Shown here: one piece after another, positions 6,393 through 13,842 of the stretch | Layout of the letters: every line of letters begins with the position of its first letter | Numbering within the stretch: position 1 is the stretch's first letter | Assembly (NCBI GenBank): GCA_019322805.1 | Contig: JAHWIC010000017.1 | Span: 1 to 28,649, forward strand | Source of the DNA: Candidatus Woesearchaeota archaeon | Lineage (GTDB): Archaea; Nanobdellota; Nanobdellia; Woesearchaeales; JAHWIC01 | DNA length: 28,649 nucleotides | Direction: 5' to 3' | Translations under genes and position numbers: made by a program | The notes under the pieces: model-generated | Told to the model about the DNA's origin: nothing | Seen by the model: the letters and a program-made list of their open reading frames with translations, nothing else | Database searches by the model: none

Positions 6393-7271
6393 ATGACAAA
6401 AACAATATTAAAACTGGGCATTCCAAAAGGAAGCCTGCAGGAAAGCACGATCAAGCTGTTCAAGAAAGCAGGCTATAATGTAAGGGTTTCTGAGCGTTCA
6501 TATTACCCTGATATTGATGATGCAGAGATAGAATGCATGCTGATTCGCGCGCAAGAGATGGCGCGTTATGTTGAGGATGGAGTCTTAGATGCAGGAATAA
6601 CTGGAAAAGACTGGATTATGGAAAACAAGGCAGATGTTGCAGAGGTTGCTGACATGATTTATTCTAAAACAGGCCTAGGAAAGGTTAAATGGGTCTTAGC
6701 TGTTCCTAATGACAGCAAAATCAGGTCTGTTAAGGATTTGAAAGGAAAGAAAATTGCAACAGAAGCAGTTGGTTTAACAAAACAGTATCTGAAAAAGAAC
6801 AAGGTTGAGGCTGAGGTGGAGTTTTCATGGGGTGCTACAGAGGTTAAACCGCCTAAACTAGCAGATGCTATTGTAGAGGTCACTGAGACTGGTTCATCTT
6901 TAAAGGCAAATAACCTGAGGATTGTAGATGTTATCCTTGAGTCAAATACAAAACTGATAGCCAATAAAAAGTCATTCAAGGATGCGTGGAAAAAAAAGAA
7001 GATTGAGACAATCTCAATGTTATTACTGGGCGCAATTGCAGCCCAGCAAAAGGTTGGTTTGATGATGAATGTTAGGAAAAAAGACCTTGACAGGCTGTTA
7101 AAGGTTCTTCCTGCACTGCAGAAACCAACAATATCAGAGTTAAGTGACAAGAAATGGGTTGATGTTAACACAATTGTTGAAGAAAAGATTGTAAGAGACA
7201 TTATTCCTAAACTAAAGGAGGCAGGTGCACAAGGGATTGTTGAGTATCCATTGAACAAAATCATACTATGA
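6393..7271 (+). CDS. hisG: ATP phosphoribosyltransferase, long form
   Basis: HisG condenses ATP with PRPP, the first committed step of histidine synthesis. The catalytic core starts LKLGIPKGSLQE and includes DAGITGKDW and the PRPP-loop segment DAIVEVTETGSSL. After about residue 210 a C-terminal regulatory domain follows (MNVRKKDLDRLLKVLPALQKPTISEL...GAQGIVEYPLNKII), so this is the self-sufficient, histidine-feedback-inhibited form that needs no HisZ. I start at 6393 because GGTGA (6381-6385) lies 7 nt upstream; an earlier in-frame ATG at 6372 would add seven residues and place that site inside the gene. It overlaps hisD by 4 nt. Confidence 0.96.
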   Translation: MTKTILKLGIPKGSLQESTIKLFKKAGYNVRVSERSYYPDIDDAEIECMLIRAQEMARYVEDGVLDAGITGKDWIMENKADVAEVADMIYSKTGLGKVKWVLAVPNDSKIRSVKDLKGKKIATEAVGLTKQYLKKNKVEAEVEFSWGATEVKPPKLADAIVEVTETGSSLKANNLRIVDVILESNTKLIANKKSFKDAWKKKKIETISMLLLGAIAAQQKVGLMMNVRKKDLDRLLKVLPALQKPTISELSDKKWVDVNTIVEEKIVRDIIPKLKEAGAQGIVEYPLNKIIL

Positions 7272-8551
7272 TATCAGTAATTGACTCAAAAGACAAAGGG
7301 AAAATACAGGAAATCACGAAAAGAGCTAGTGGTAACTTTGATTTAGTTTTGAATCTGGTATTGCCTATAATCAACGATGTTAAAACAAAAGGAGACAAAG
7401 CATTAATTGATTATGCAAAGAAGTTTGATAAGGTTCAATTAAAATCAATAAAAGTTTCAAAAAATGAAATTAAGGAAGCCTACAAGAAAGTCAACAAAAA
7501 GACAATTACTGCGCTAAAAAAAGCAGCAAAGAACATTGAACGCTACGCAAGATTACAATTACCAAAAGAATGGTCAAAAGAAGTCGAGAAAGGCATTACT
7601 GTTGGCCAGATTGTAAGGCCTTTAGAAAGAGTTGGCTGTTATGTTCCTTGCGGAAATTTTCCTTTGCCGTCTACTGTTTTGATGACTGCTATTCCAGCTA
7701 AGGTTGCTGGTGTTAAAGAAATAGTCGTTTGCACCCCGCCTGGAAGAAACAATGAATCAATCCTGGTTGCAGCTGATGTTATTGGTGTCAAGGAAATATA
7801 CAAGGTTGGCGGTGCTCAGGCAATTGCTGCAATGGCTTATGGCACTGAATCAATATCCAAGGTTGACAAGATAGTCGGTCCTGGTAATATATATGTGACA
7901 GCTGCTAAGAAACTGGTTTATGGTGATGTTGGAATTGATTTTATTGCAGGTCCTTCAGAAATAATGATTGTTGCTGATAAGGGAAATGCAGAGTTTATTG
8001 CTGCTGACATGCTGAGCCAGGCAGAGCATGATAAATTAGCTTCTGCTATCTTAGTTACAACCAATAAAAAATTAGCATCAGGGGTCAAAAATCAATTAAA
8101 AATCCAATTAAATCAATTAAAAACAAGGAAAATCGCAGAAGAATCGCTGAAGAATTATGGCGCCATTATTATTTCAGGAACTATTGATGAAGCATTTAAG
8201 ATTGTTAATGATCTTGCACCAGAACACCTGGAGATTGAAGATGAGAAATGGTTGCCTAAAGTGAAGAACGCAGGTGCAGTCTTCATTGGAGAGTATAGTG
8301 TAGAAGCAGCTGGTGATTACTGCTCCGGACCAAACCATGTGCTGCCTACAAGAGGATTTGCCAAGGCAAGAGCAGGTTTGTCAGTATTAGATTTTGTTAA
8401 GATGCCAACTGTTCAAAAGCTGACAAAAGATGGGCTAAAGGGTTTGAAAGATACCATCATTAGTTTAGCTGATGTTGAAGGTTTAGAGGCACACAAAAAA
8501 TCAGTTGAAAAACGAATAAAACAACAAAATTCCACTCAGGTTAAGAGTTAG
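7268..8551 (+). CDS. hisD: Histidinol dehydrogenase
   Basis: 427 residues, normal length. It catalyses the two-step NAD-dependent oxidation of histidinol to histidine. Signatures: VGCYVPCGNFPLPSTVLM, the KIVGPGNIYVTAAKK region, the zinc and catalytic residues in SQAEHD, LAPEHLE (catalytic Glu-His) and CSGPNHVLPT. The start overlaps the hisG stop (ATGA), so translation is coupled. The last codons form one arm of a strong hairpin that continues into the gap before hisC (see 8524-8640). Confidence 0.97.
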   Translation: MISVIDSKDKGKIQEITKRASGNFDLVLNLVLPIINDVKTKGDKALIDYAKKFDKVQLKSIKVSKNEIKEAYKKVNKKTITALKKAAKNIERYARLQLPKEWSKEVEKGITVGQIVRPLERVGCYVPCGNFPLPSTVLMTAIPAKVAGVKEIVVCTPPGRNNESILVAADVIGVKEIYKVGGAQAIAAMAYGTESISKVDKIVGPGNIYVTAAKKLVYGDVGIDFIAGPSEIMIVADKGNAEFIAADMLSQAEHDKLASAILVTTNKKLASGVKNQLKIQLNQLKTRKIAEESLKNYGAIIISGTIDEAFKIVNDLAPEHLEIEDEKWLPKVKNAGAVFIGEYSVEAAGDYCSGPNHVLPTRGFAKARAGLSVLDFVKMPTVQKLTKDGLKGLKDTIISLADVEGLEAHKKSVEKRIKQQNSTQVKS

Positions 8552-8640
8552 TTGGAATTTTGTGTGCTCAAAAATCTCCATTCGTGGAATTTTGAGCATC
8601 AAAAATCAATAATGATAAAAATATAAATGGTGATTTTTGA
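8524..8640 (+). other. Three tandem hairpins at the hisD-hisC junction
   Basis: Stem 1 pairs ACAAAATTCCA (8524-8534) with TGGAATTTTGT (8553-8563) and spans the hisD stop. Stem 2 pairs TGCTCAAAA (8565-8573) with TTTTGAGCA (8590-8598) and is capped by TCCA-TTCG-TGGA, a UUCG tetraloop in RNA. Stem 3 pairs TCAAAAATC (8599-8607) with GATTTTTGA (8632-8640), covering part of the GGTGAT Shine-Dalgarno (8629-8634) of hisC. The arrangement could control processing or translation inside the operon. Confidence 0.55.
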
Positions 8641-8641
8641 C

Positions 8642-9688
8642 ATGATACAGCCAAGAAGCTCAGTGCAAAGAATGAAGCCTTACAACCCTCCTTTAGAAGG
8701 CAGAAGAGGCTTGCTTAGGCTTGACTTTAATGAAAATACAGTTGGCCCAAGCGAAAAAGTACTTGGTGCTATAAGAAAGGTAAGCAAAGAGGAAATATGC
8801 GCTTATCCTGAGTATGTTAAGTTCAGGAAAAAGCTTGGAAAATACCTTAAAGTAAAGCCCAGTGAGCTTGTTCTCGCAAATGCTACTGACGAAGCTATAA
8901 AAATCGTTGTTGATACCTATACTGAAGCAGGTGATGAGATAATAATCCCTGTTCCAACATTCCCAATGTTCAGGTTTTATGGCGAATTAGCTGGTGCAAA
9001 GATAATTGAGGTTTTGTACAATAATGATTTATCTTTTCCAACAGAGAAGATCATTAAAAAAATAAACAAAAAAACAAAGATTGTTGTTTTGGTTAATCCA
9101 AACAGCCCGACTGGAACTGAAATTCCTAAAAAGGATATAATCAAAATAATAAAAAAAGCAAAAAACTCAATTGTTCTGCTTGATGAAGCTTATATCCAGT
9201 TCTTTAAGGCAAGCTATAAAGGCCTAATAAAGAAATTTGATAATCTAATTGTGATTCAAACCTTTTCCAAAGCATTTGGTTTAGGCGGATTAAGATTAGG
9301 TTATTCGATCTCTAATGAAAAAAATACAAAGAACCTGTTAAAAGCTAGCTCACCTTATAGTGTTAATTCATTAGCTGTTATTGCTGCTTCTGCTGCACTT
9401 GATGACCAGAAAGCTGTTGAAGAATACGTAAATGAAATCGATAAAGCAGGAGCATATTTCCTGAGATGGCTGGAAAATTTCAAGCTTAAATATTATCCAA
9501 CAAAAGCAAACTTTGTTTTGGTTAATTTAGGAAAGAAGAACAAATACATTGTTAAAAACCTAAGAAAAAAAGGCATTTTAGTTAGAGACCAGAGTGAAAA
9601 GCCTTTGCTAAAGAACTGCACCAGAATCACAATTGGAACTCAAAAACAAATGAAAAGAGTAGCTACAATACTTGGTGAACTCTTATGA
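8642..9688 (+). CDS. hisC: Histidinol-phosphate aminotransferase
   Basis: A PLP-dependent fold-type I aminotransferase that makes histidinol phosphate. Signatures: LRLDFNENTVGPS, NATDEAI, VNPNSPTGTEI, VLLDEAYIQF and the PLP-lysine motif TFSKAFGLGGLRLGY. About 348 residues from the chosen ATG at 8642 (MIQPRSS). I prefer this to the ATG at 8627 because GGTGAT (8629-8634) lies 7 nt upstream, the same spacing as for hisG. The stop overlaps the next gene by 4 nt (ATGA). Confidence 0.96.
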   Translation: MIQPRSSVQRMKPYNPPLEGRRGLLRLDFNENTVGPSEKVLGAIRKVSKEEICAYPEYVKFRKKLGKYLKVKPSELVLANATDEAIKIVVDTYTEAGDEIIIPVPTFPMFRFYGELAGAKIIEVLYNNDLSFPTEKIIKKINKKTKIVVLVNPNSPTGTEIPKKDIIKIIKKAKNSIVLLDEAYIQFFKASYKGLIKKFDNLIVIQTFSKAFGLGGLRLGYSISNEKNTKNLLKASSPYSVNSLAVIAASAALDDQKAVEEYVNEIDKAGAYFLRWLENFKLKYYPTKANFVLVNLGKKNKYIVKNLRKKGILVRDQSEKPLLKNCTRITIGTQKQMKRVATILGELL

Positions 9689-10371
9689 AAGCCCTAATCT
9701 TTGACATGGATGGGGTATTGGTTGATGTCAGCAAATCATATAGATTAGCCGTTCAGAAGACTGCTGGATTCTTCCTGAAGAAATCAATAGACCCTGAAGA
9801 GATACAGGAATTGAAGAACAAAGGCGGCTATAATAATGACTGGGATTTAACAAAAGCCTTAATTGAGAAAAACGGCGGCAAAATCAGCAGGGACGAAGTT
9901 ATCGACAAATTCCAGCAGTATTATCTAGGCAAAAGGTTCAATGGTTTTATTAAAAACGAGAAATGGCTCCTTCACATAAATGTTTTAGCCAGGCTTAAGA
10001 GCAAATACAGGCTTGCAATACTGACAGGAAGGCCAAAACAAGAAGCAGAGTATGCTTTGAAAAGGTTTAAAGCTGCAAAATTCTTTGATTTGCTGATCAC
10101 AATGGATGATTTGCCTGAGAATAAGCAAAAACCAGATCCTTATGGCATTAATCTGATCATGAAAAAACTTAAGGTAAAGGAAGCAATCTATTTTGGGGAT
10201 GGTGTTGATGATATAATAATGGCTATTAAAGCTAAGATCAAACCAATAGGAGTTGTGCCCCCCTACATGGATGGAGGTACAATAAGACTGCTGAGGGATA
10301 AAGGAGCTGATATTGTATTGAATGATATAAGCCAATTGGAAGGTGTTTTAGATGAAAAAATCAAAGATTGA
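9685..10371 (+). CDS. HAD-superfamily phosphatase in the his operon (candidate histidinol-phosphatase)
   Basis: 228 residues, HAD subfamily IA. All four motifs are present: I FDMDGVLVD (D7, D9), II AILTGRP, III KQKPDPYG, IV IYFGDGVDDI. A helical cap lies between motifs I and II. It overlaps hisC by 4 nt and hisB by 20 nt, so it is translated in the middle of the pathway genes. HAD proteins of this type often sit by archaeal his genes. The pathway needs a phosphatase for histidinol phosphate and no PHP-type HisK is present, so this is one of three candidates here, with 11087-12289 and 13051-13842. Confidence 0.9.
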   Translation: MKALIFDMDGVLVDVSKSYRLAVQKTAGFFLKKSIDPEEIQELKNKGGYNNDWDLTKALIEKNGGKISRDEVIDKFQQYYLGKRFNGFIKNEKWLLHINVLARLKSKYRLAILTGRPKQEAEYALKRFKAAKFFDLLITMDDLPENKQKPDPYGINLIMKKLKVKEAIYFGDGVDDIIMAIKAKIKPIGVVPPYMDGGTIRLLRDKGADIVLNDISQLEGVLDEKIKD

Positions 10372-10939
10372 ACGCAAAACAAAAGAAACCCAGATTCAGA
10401 TTGAGCTTAACATCGATGGAAAAGGAAAATCCAGGATAGATACTGGAATAAAATTCCTTAACCACATGTTAGAGCTGTTTGCAAAACATGGATTATTTGA
10501 TTTAAGCCTTAAAGCAAAAGGTGACCTGGAAATAGACCAGCACCACACTGTTGAAGATATAGGAATTGCATTAGGGCAAGCCTTTGACAAGGCTTTAGGA
10601 AAAAGAAAAGGCATTGCCAGAGCAGGTTATTTTGTAATGCCAATGGATGAAAGCTTAGCAATTGTTGCGATTGATATAGGCGGAAGACCATATGCTAAGT
10701 TTGATGCTGAGTTTGGAGATAAAGTAGTTGGTGATTTGAAAACAGACCTGATTGAGGAGTTTTTCCAGGCTTTTGCGAATAATTTGAAGGCTAATTTACA
10801 TGTTAGATTGCCTTACGGCAAGACAGCACACCACAGGGCTGAAGCTATCTTTAAGGCTTTTGCCCGTGCATTAAGCATGGCTTGCTCGACTGAGAAAAGA
10901 GCAAAAGGCCAAATTCCCAGTACTAAAGGGAAGATATAA
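10352..10939 (+). CDS. hisB: Imidazoleglycerol-phosphate dehydratase
   Basis: 195 residues, the monofunctional archaeal/plant form without a fused phosphatase. It dehydrates imidazoleglycerol phosphate to imidazoleacetol phosphate using bound Mn. Visible metal ligands are HHTVED (H64, H65, E68) in the first half and HHRAEAIFKAFA in the second half of the duplicated fold. The ending STKGKI is family typical. The start lies inside the upstream HAD gene and is preceded by GAAGGTG about 8 nt upstream. Just after the stop a GC-rich structured element separates it from hisH. Confidence 0.97.
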   Translation: MKKSKIERKTKETQIQIELNIDGKGKSRIDTGIKFLNHMLELFAKHGLFDLSLKAKGDLEIDQHHTVEDIGIALGQAFDKALGKRKGIARAGYFVMPMDESLAIVAIDIGGRPYAKFDAEFGDKVVGDLKTDLIEEFFQAFANNLKANLHVRLPYGKTAHHRAEAIFKAFARALSMACSTEKRAKGQIPSTKGKI

Positions 10940-10940
10940 A

Positions 10941-11080
10941 GCGGAGCCTCAATAATAATCGCCCTAAGGTCGAACTCCTTCACTAAGGACATAAAGCTCG
11001 TGCGGGGGTTGCCCCATCCGGGGGCGCCGAGCCTTTGCGTAATAAAACGCGAGTTCGGAGGCAATTATTGAGGCGGAGCC
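10941..11080 (+). ncRNA. GC-rich multi-hairpin element between hisB and hisH (putative structured RNA or mobile hairpin element)
   Basis: Much richer in G+C than its AT-rich surroundings. A closing stem pairs GCCTCAATAAT (10946-10956) with ATTATTGAGGC (11064-11074). A second long-range stem pairs CGAACTC (10971-10977) with GAGTTCG (11051-11057). Within it are hairpins TCCTT-cact-AAGGA (10976-10989, overlapping the second stem by two bases), GCTCG...CGAGC with an inner GCCCC-atcc-GGGGC (10996-11032), and GCGT-aataaa-ACGC (11037-11050). GCGGAGCC occurs at both ends (10941-10948 and 11073-11080), and the right copy supplies the GGAG ribosome-binding site of hisH. I recognise no known RNA family and no tRNA cloverleaf. 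Confidence 0.55.
11075..11078 (+). promoter_or_regulatory. Ribosome-binding site of hisH::HAD embedded in the structured element
   Basis: GGAG, 8 nt before the ATG at 11087. It lies immediately after the closing stem of the element, so folding could affect its access. Confidence 0.5.
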
Positions 11081-11086
11081 AAAAAA

Positions 11087-12289
11087 ATGATTGTAGTAAT
11101 TGACTACGGAGCTGGAAACCTGAAGAGTGTCACAAAAGCACTCGACGCATTAGGTGTTAAGAATAAGGTTAGCTCTAATGCTAAAGATATTGAGAAGGCT
11201 GACAAAATAATCCTGCCTGGAGTTGGGAATTTTGGAGATATGATGAAGTCATTGAAAAAGAAAAAACTAATCGAGCCAATAAAAAAATCAATAAAATCCA
11301 ACAAACCTTACTTAGGCATTTGTCTTGGCTTGCAAGCCTTGTTTGAATCAAGCGAAGAAAGCCCTGGTGTAAAAGGTCTTGGAATCTTTAAAGGAAAAGT
11401 CAAGCGCTTCAAGTCAAAAACACTAAAGATTCCGCAAATAGGCTGGAATTCAATCAATGTCATCAAGAAATCCAGGCTTCTAGCTGGTGTAAAGGACAGT
11501 TCTTATGTTTATTTTGTACACTCTTATTATGTTGTTCCTAAAGACAAATCAATTATTATGACTGCAACTGGTTATGGCATTAATTTTGTCAGTTCAATCT
11601 CTAAAGGAAATATCTGCGCAACTCAGTTCCATCCTGAGAAAAGCGGGGATATGGGAATACAAATACTCAGAAATTTTGTTGAGGCTAAAGCAGTAGAAGC
11701 AATACTGTTTGACATGGATGGTGTCCTGATAGACTCGTATGAAGCATGGTTCAGGGTATTTAGTGAAACCCTGAAACACTATGGTAAGAAGCAGGTTACA
11801 AGAACTGAATTCAATAGAAGAGCCTGGGCCCAGGATATTGGTGTTGTTGCAAACAGGTTTATCCCTGGCGAATCAGTTAGCGAGGTTGCACAGTTTTATT
11901 TTTCGAGCTTTCCCAGGTTCAAAGAGTTCATAAAGATATTGCCTAATGTAAAAGAAGTCTTAGCGGAATTAAAGAATAAGGGTCTAAAACTTGGTGTTAT
12001 AACAAACACCTTCAAAGCTCTTGCTAAAAGACTGCTTGAGGGAGCTGGTTTATTGAGCTATTTTGATGTTATTGTTGGCGGTGATGATGTTAAGAAGGGA
12101 AAACCAGAGCCTGAAGGAATATTGCTCGCCTGCGAAACCTTGGGTGTCAAGCCTTCCCAAGCAATCTATATTGGCGACACTAAATTTGACCTTAAAGCTG
12201 GAAAGAAATCCGGCTGCAGGACAGTTGGCTATAAAATTGATAATGATATCAGGATAGATAGCATAAAAAAATTATTGGAGTTGGTCTAA
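11087..12289 (+). CDS. hisH: HisH glutamine amidotransferase fused to a HAD phosphatase
   Basis: 400 residues, twice the usual HisH. Residues 1-199 are a class I glutamine amidotransferase that feeds ammonia to HisF: DYGAGNLKSV, LPGVGNFGDMM, the nucleophile C79 in GICLGLQ, and H182/E184 in QFHPEKSG. Residues 203-400 are a complete HAD: motif I LFDMDGVLID (D209, D211), II LGVITNTFK, III KKGKPEPEG, IV IYIGDTKFDLKAG. The junction FVEAKAVEAILFDMDG is continuous, with no stop, frameshift or internal Shine-Dalgarno site visible. The HAD half resembles phosphoglycolate-phosphatase-type enzymes. It may supply histidinol-phosphate phosphatase, or remove a damaged intermediate, tethered to the HisFH complex. 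hisF starts right after the stop. Confidence 0.95.
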   Translation: MIVVIDYGAGNLKSVTKALDALGVKNKVSSNAKDIEKADKIILPGVGNFGDMMKSLKKKKLIEPIKKSIKSNKPYLGICLGLQALFESSEESPGVKGLGIFKGKVKRFKSKTLKIPQIGWNSINVIKKSRLLAGVKDSSYVYFVHSYYVVPKDKSIIMTATGYGINFVSSISKGNICATQFHPEKSGDMGIQILRNFVEAKAVEAILFDMDGVLIDSYEAWFRVFSETLKHYGKKQVTRTEFNRRAWAQDIGVVANRFIPGESVSEVAQFYFSSFPRFKEFIKILPNVKEVLAELKNKGLKLGVITNTFKALAKRLLEGAGLLSYFDVIVGGDDVKKGKPEPEGILLACETLGVKPSQAIYIGDTKFDLKAGKKSGCRTVGYKIDNDIRIDSIKKLLELV

Positions 12290-13054
12290 ATGCTGGCAAA
12301 AAGAATTATTCCATGCCTTGATGTGAGAGAAGGACGCGTTGTTAAAGGAGTTAGGTTCATTAATATCAAGGACGCTGGTGACCCCGTAGAATTAGCCAAG
12401 GAATACAATAAACAAGGTGCTGATGAGCTTGTTTTCCTTGATATAACTGCTTCACATGAAAAAAGAAAGACAATGGTTGATGTTGTAAGAAAGGTTGCAA
12501 AGCAGGTATTTATCCCCCTTACAGTTGGCGGTGGGATAAGAACCCTAAATGACATGAGGGCGATATTAAATGCAGGCGCTGATAAGGTAGGTGTTAACAC
12601 AGCTGCTGTTAAAAAACCTGAGCTTATCAGGAAGGCTGCTAAGAGGTTTGGAAGCCAGTGCATTGTTTTGGCTATTGATGCAAAGAAAACAGGAAAAACA
12701 AAGAGCGGCTATGAGGTTTATATCTATGGCGGAAGGGAACCAACTGGAATTGATGCTTTGGAATGGGCTAAAAAAGGAGAAAAGCTGGGTGCTGGTGAAA
12801 TATTGCTGACTTCAATGGACAGGGACGGAACAAAGCTTGGATTTGAACTAAAGCTTACAAAAATGATTAGCGAAGCAGTTAATATACCAGTGATAGCATC
12901 CGGCGGTGTCGGCACTCTGCACCACTTTGTTGAAGGCTTTAAGGAAGGAAAAGCAGATGCTGCATTGGCTGCATCCATATTCCACTATGGAACCTACACT
13001 GTTAAGGACATCAAGAACTACATGAAGAAATTCGGGGTTTGTGTAAGAGAATGA
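12290..13054 (+). CDS. hisF: Imidazole glycerol phosphate synthase subunit HisF
   Basis: 254 residues, a TIM barrel that with HisH makes IGP and AICAR from PRFAR. The catalytic aspartates are D11 (IPCLDVREGRVVKG) and D130 (IVLAIDAKK). Phosphate-binding loops TVGGGIRT and VIASGGVGTLHH are visible. The ATG follows the hisH::HAD stop with no gap and the end overlaps the next HAD gene (ATGA), so coupling is tight on both sides. Confidence 0.97.
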   Translation: MLAKRIIPCLDVREGRVVKGVRFINIKDAGDPVELAKEYNKQGADELVFLDITASHEKRKTMVDVVRKVAKQVFIPLTVGGGIRTLNDMRAILNAGADKVGVNTAAVKKPELIRKAAKRFGSQCIVLAIDAKKTGKTKSGYEVYIYGGREPTGIDALEWAKKGEKLGAGEILLTSMDRDGTKLGFELKLTKMISEAVNIPVIASGGVGTLHHFVEGFKEGKADAALAASIFHYGTYTVKDIKNYMKKFGVCVRE

Positions 13055-13842
13055 AGGTTTTGGCTTTGGATTTTGATGGAGTGATAAGCAACAGCATCTG
13101 GGACTGCTTTTTTACAGCCTATAATGTTTATTTGAAGTTCAACCCAGAGACAAAATTGCTTGGTGGAAGGCAGTTAACATTTGAGAATTTCAACGGAGTA
13201 AAGGCTGAGAACAGAGTGATTCGTGATAAGTTCAGGAACCTTGCAAGCTTTGCAGCTGGCGGAAAATATTTTGTTGTTGTTTTTTACATAATTGATAGAG
13301 ATGAAGAGGTGAGAAGCCAGCTGGAGTTTGATGTTTTTTGCAGCGGTCTGGGCGATACAGCATTAAATTCATTCCAGGATGAGTTTTATGTTGAAAGAAA
13401 AAGGCTGCAGAGCATTGATATGGAAAAATGGTATGAGCTAACACCCCCATTTTTTGAGGTTGTGCCTCAATTCAAGAAACTTATTGATAGAGATAATGCA
13501 TTTATTGTAACAAACAGGGACAAAGAGTCTGCATTAATGCTTTTGAAAAGATTCGGATTAACAGTTGATGAGAACAAGATAATCCATAAAGACTTTGGAC
13601 TGAATAAAGCAGAGAAATTAATTAAGCTGTCGGAAAAGATGAATATAGGTAAGCAGGATATAATCCTTGTTGATGACTTGCTTAAGCATGCAATGGGTGT
13701 AAAAGAAGCTGAATTTAGAGTTTTCATAGCAACATGGGGCTACAGCACAGAAAAACAACAAAGCTTTGCAGAACAGAACGGAATACCTTTATTGACAGAA
13801 GAAAATTTTTATGAAACAATATCCAAGGAGTTAGAAAGATGA
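13051..13842 (+). CDS. HAD-superfamily hydrolase, third HAD of the his operon
   Basis: 263 residues from the ATG at 13051, which overlaps the hisF stop; an upstream TTG at 13039 is less likely. Motifs: I ALDFDGVISNS (D7, D9), II FIVTNRDKES, III GLNKAEKL, IV IILVDDLLKHAMG. It has a larger cap (about residues 20-135) than the other two HADs, with aromatic-rich stretches such as GKYFVVVFYIID, so it belongs to a different subfamily. It lies between hisF and hisA with 4-nt overlaps at both ends, so it is expressed with the pathway. Substrate unknown; histidinol phosphate or a side product of the HisF/HisA steps are options. Confidence 0.85.
   Translation: MKVLALDFDGVISNSIWDCFFTAYNVYLKFNPETKLLGGRQLTFENFNGVKAENRVIRDKFRNLASFAAGGKYFVVVFYIIDRDEEVRSQLEFDVFCSGLGDTALNSFQDEFYVERKRLQSIDMEKWYELTPPFFEVVPQFKKLIDRDNAFIVTNRDKESALMLLKRFGLTVDENKIIHKDFGLNKAEKLIKLSEKMNIGKQDIILVDDLLKHAMGVKEAEFRVFIATWGYSTEKQQSFAEQNGIPLLTEENFYETISKELER

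Noticed and set aside
6659..7264. 201-codon frame antisense to hisG
   Set aside because: Ser/Phe/Ile-rich product typical of the complement of a Lys-rich gene; no promoter or Shine-Dalgarno; hisG is certain.
10813..11064. 83-codon minus-strand frame crossing the end of hisB and the GC-rich element
   Set aside because: Half lies antisense to hisB. The part inside the element is better explained by its base-paired structure. If the element proves to be mobile, copies of this frame may recur elsewhere.
10941..11080. tRNA or 5S rRNA hidden in the GC-rich element
   Set aside because: GTCGAACTC looks faintly like a T-arm, but no acceptor stem, anticodon arm or 3' pairing fits, and the 11-bp closing stem is wrong for a tRNA. 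No 5S core motifs are seen.
11087..12289. HisH-HAD as two genes split by an overlooked stop
   Set aside because: The junction around 11685-11715 is a continuous frame with no stop and no Shine-Dalgarno before the HAD start; read as a true fusion, subject to read-level checking.
12286..12978. Antisense frames opposite hisF
   Set aside because: They mirror conserved hisF codons and have no independent signals.
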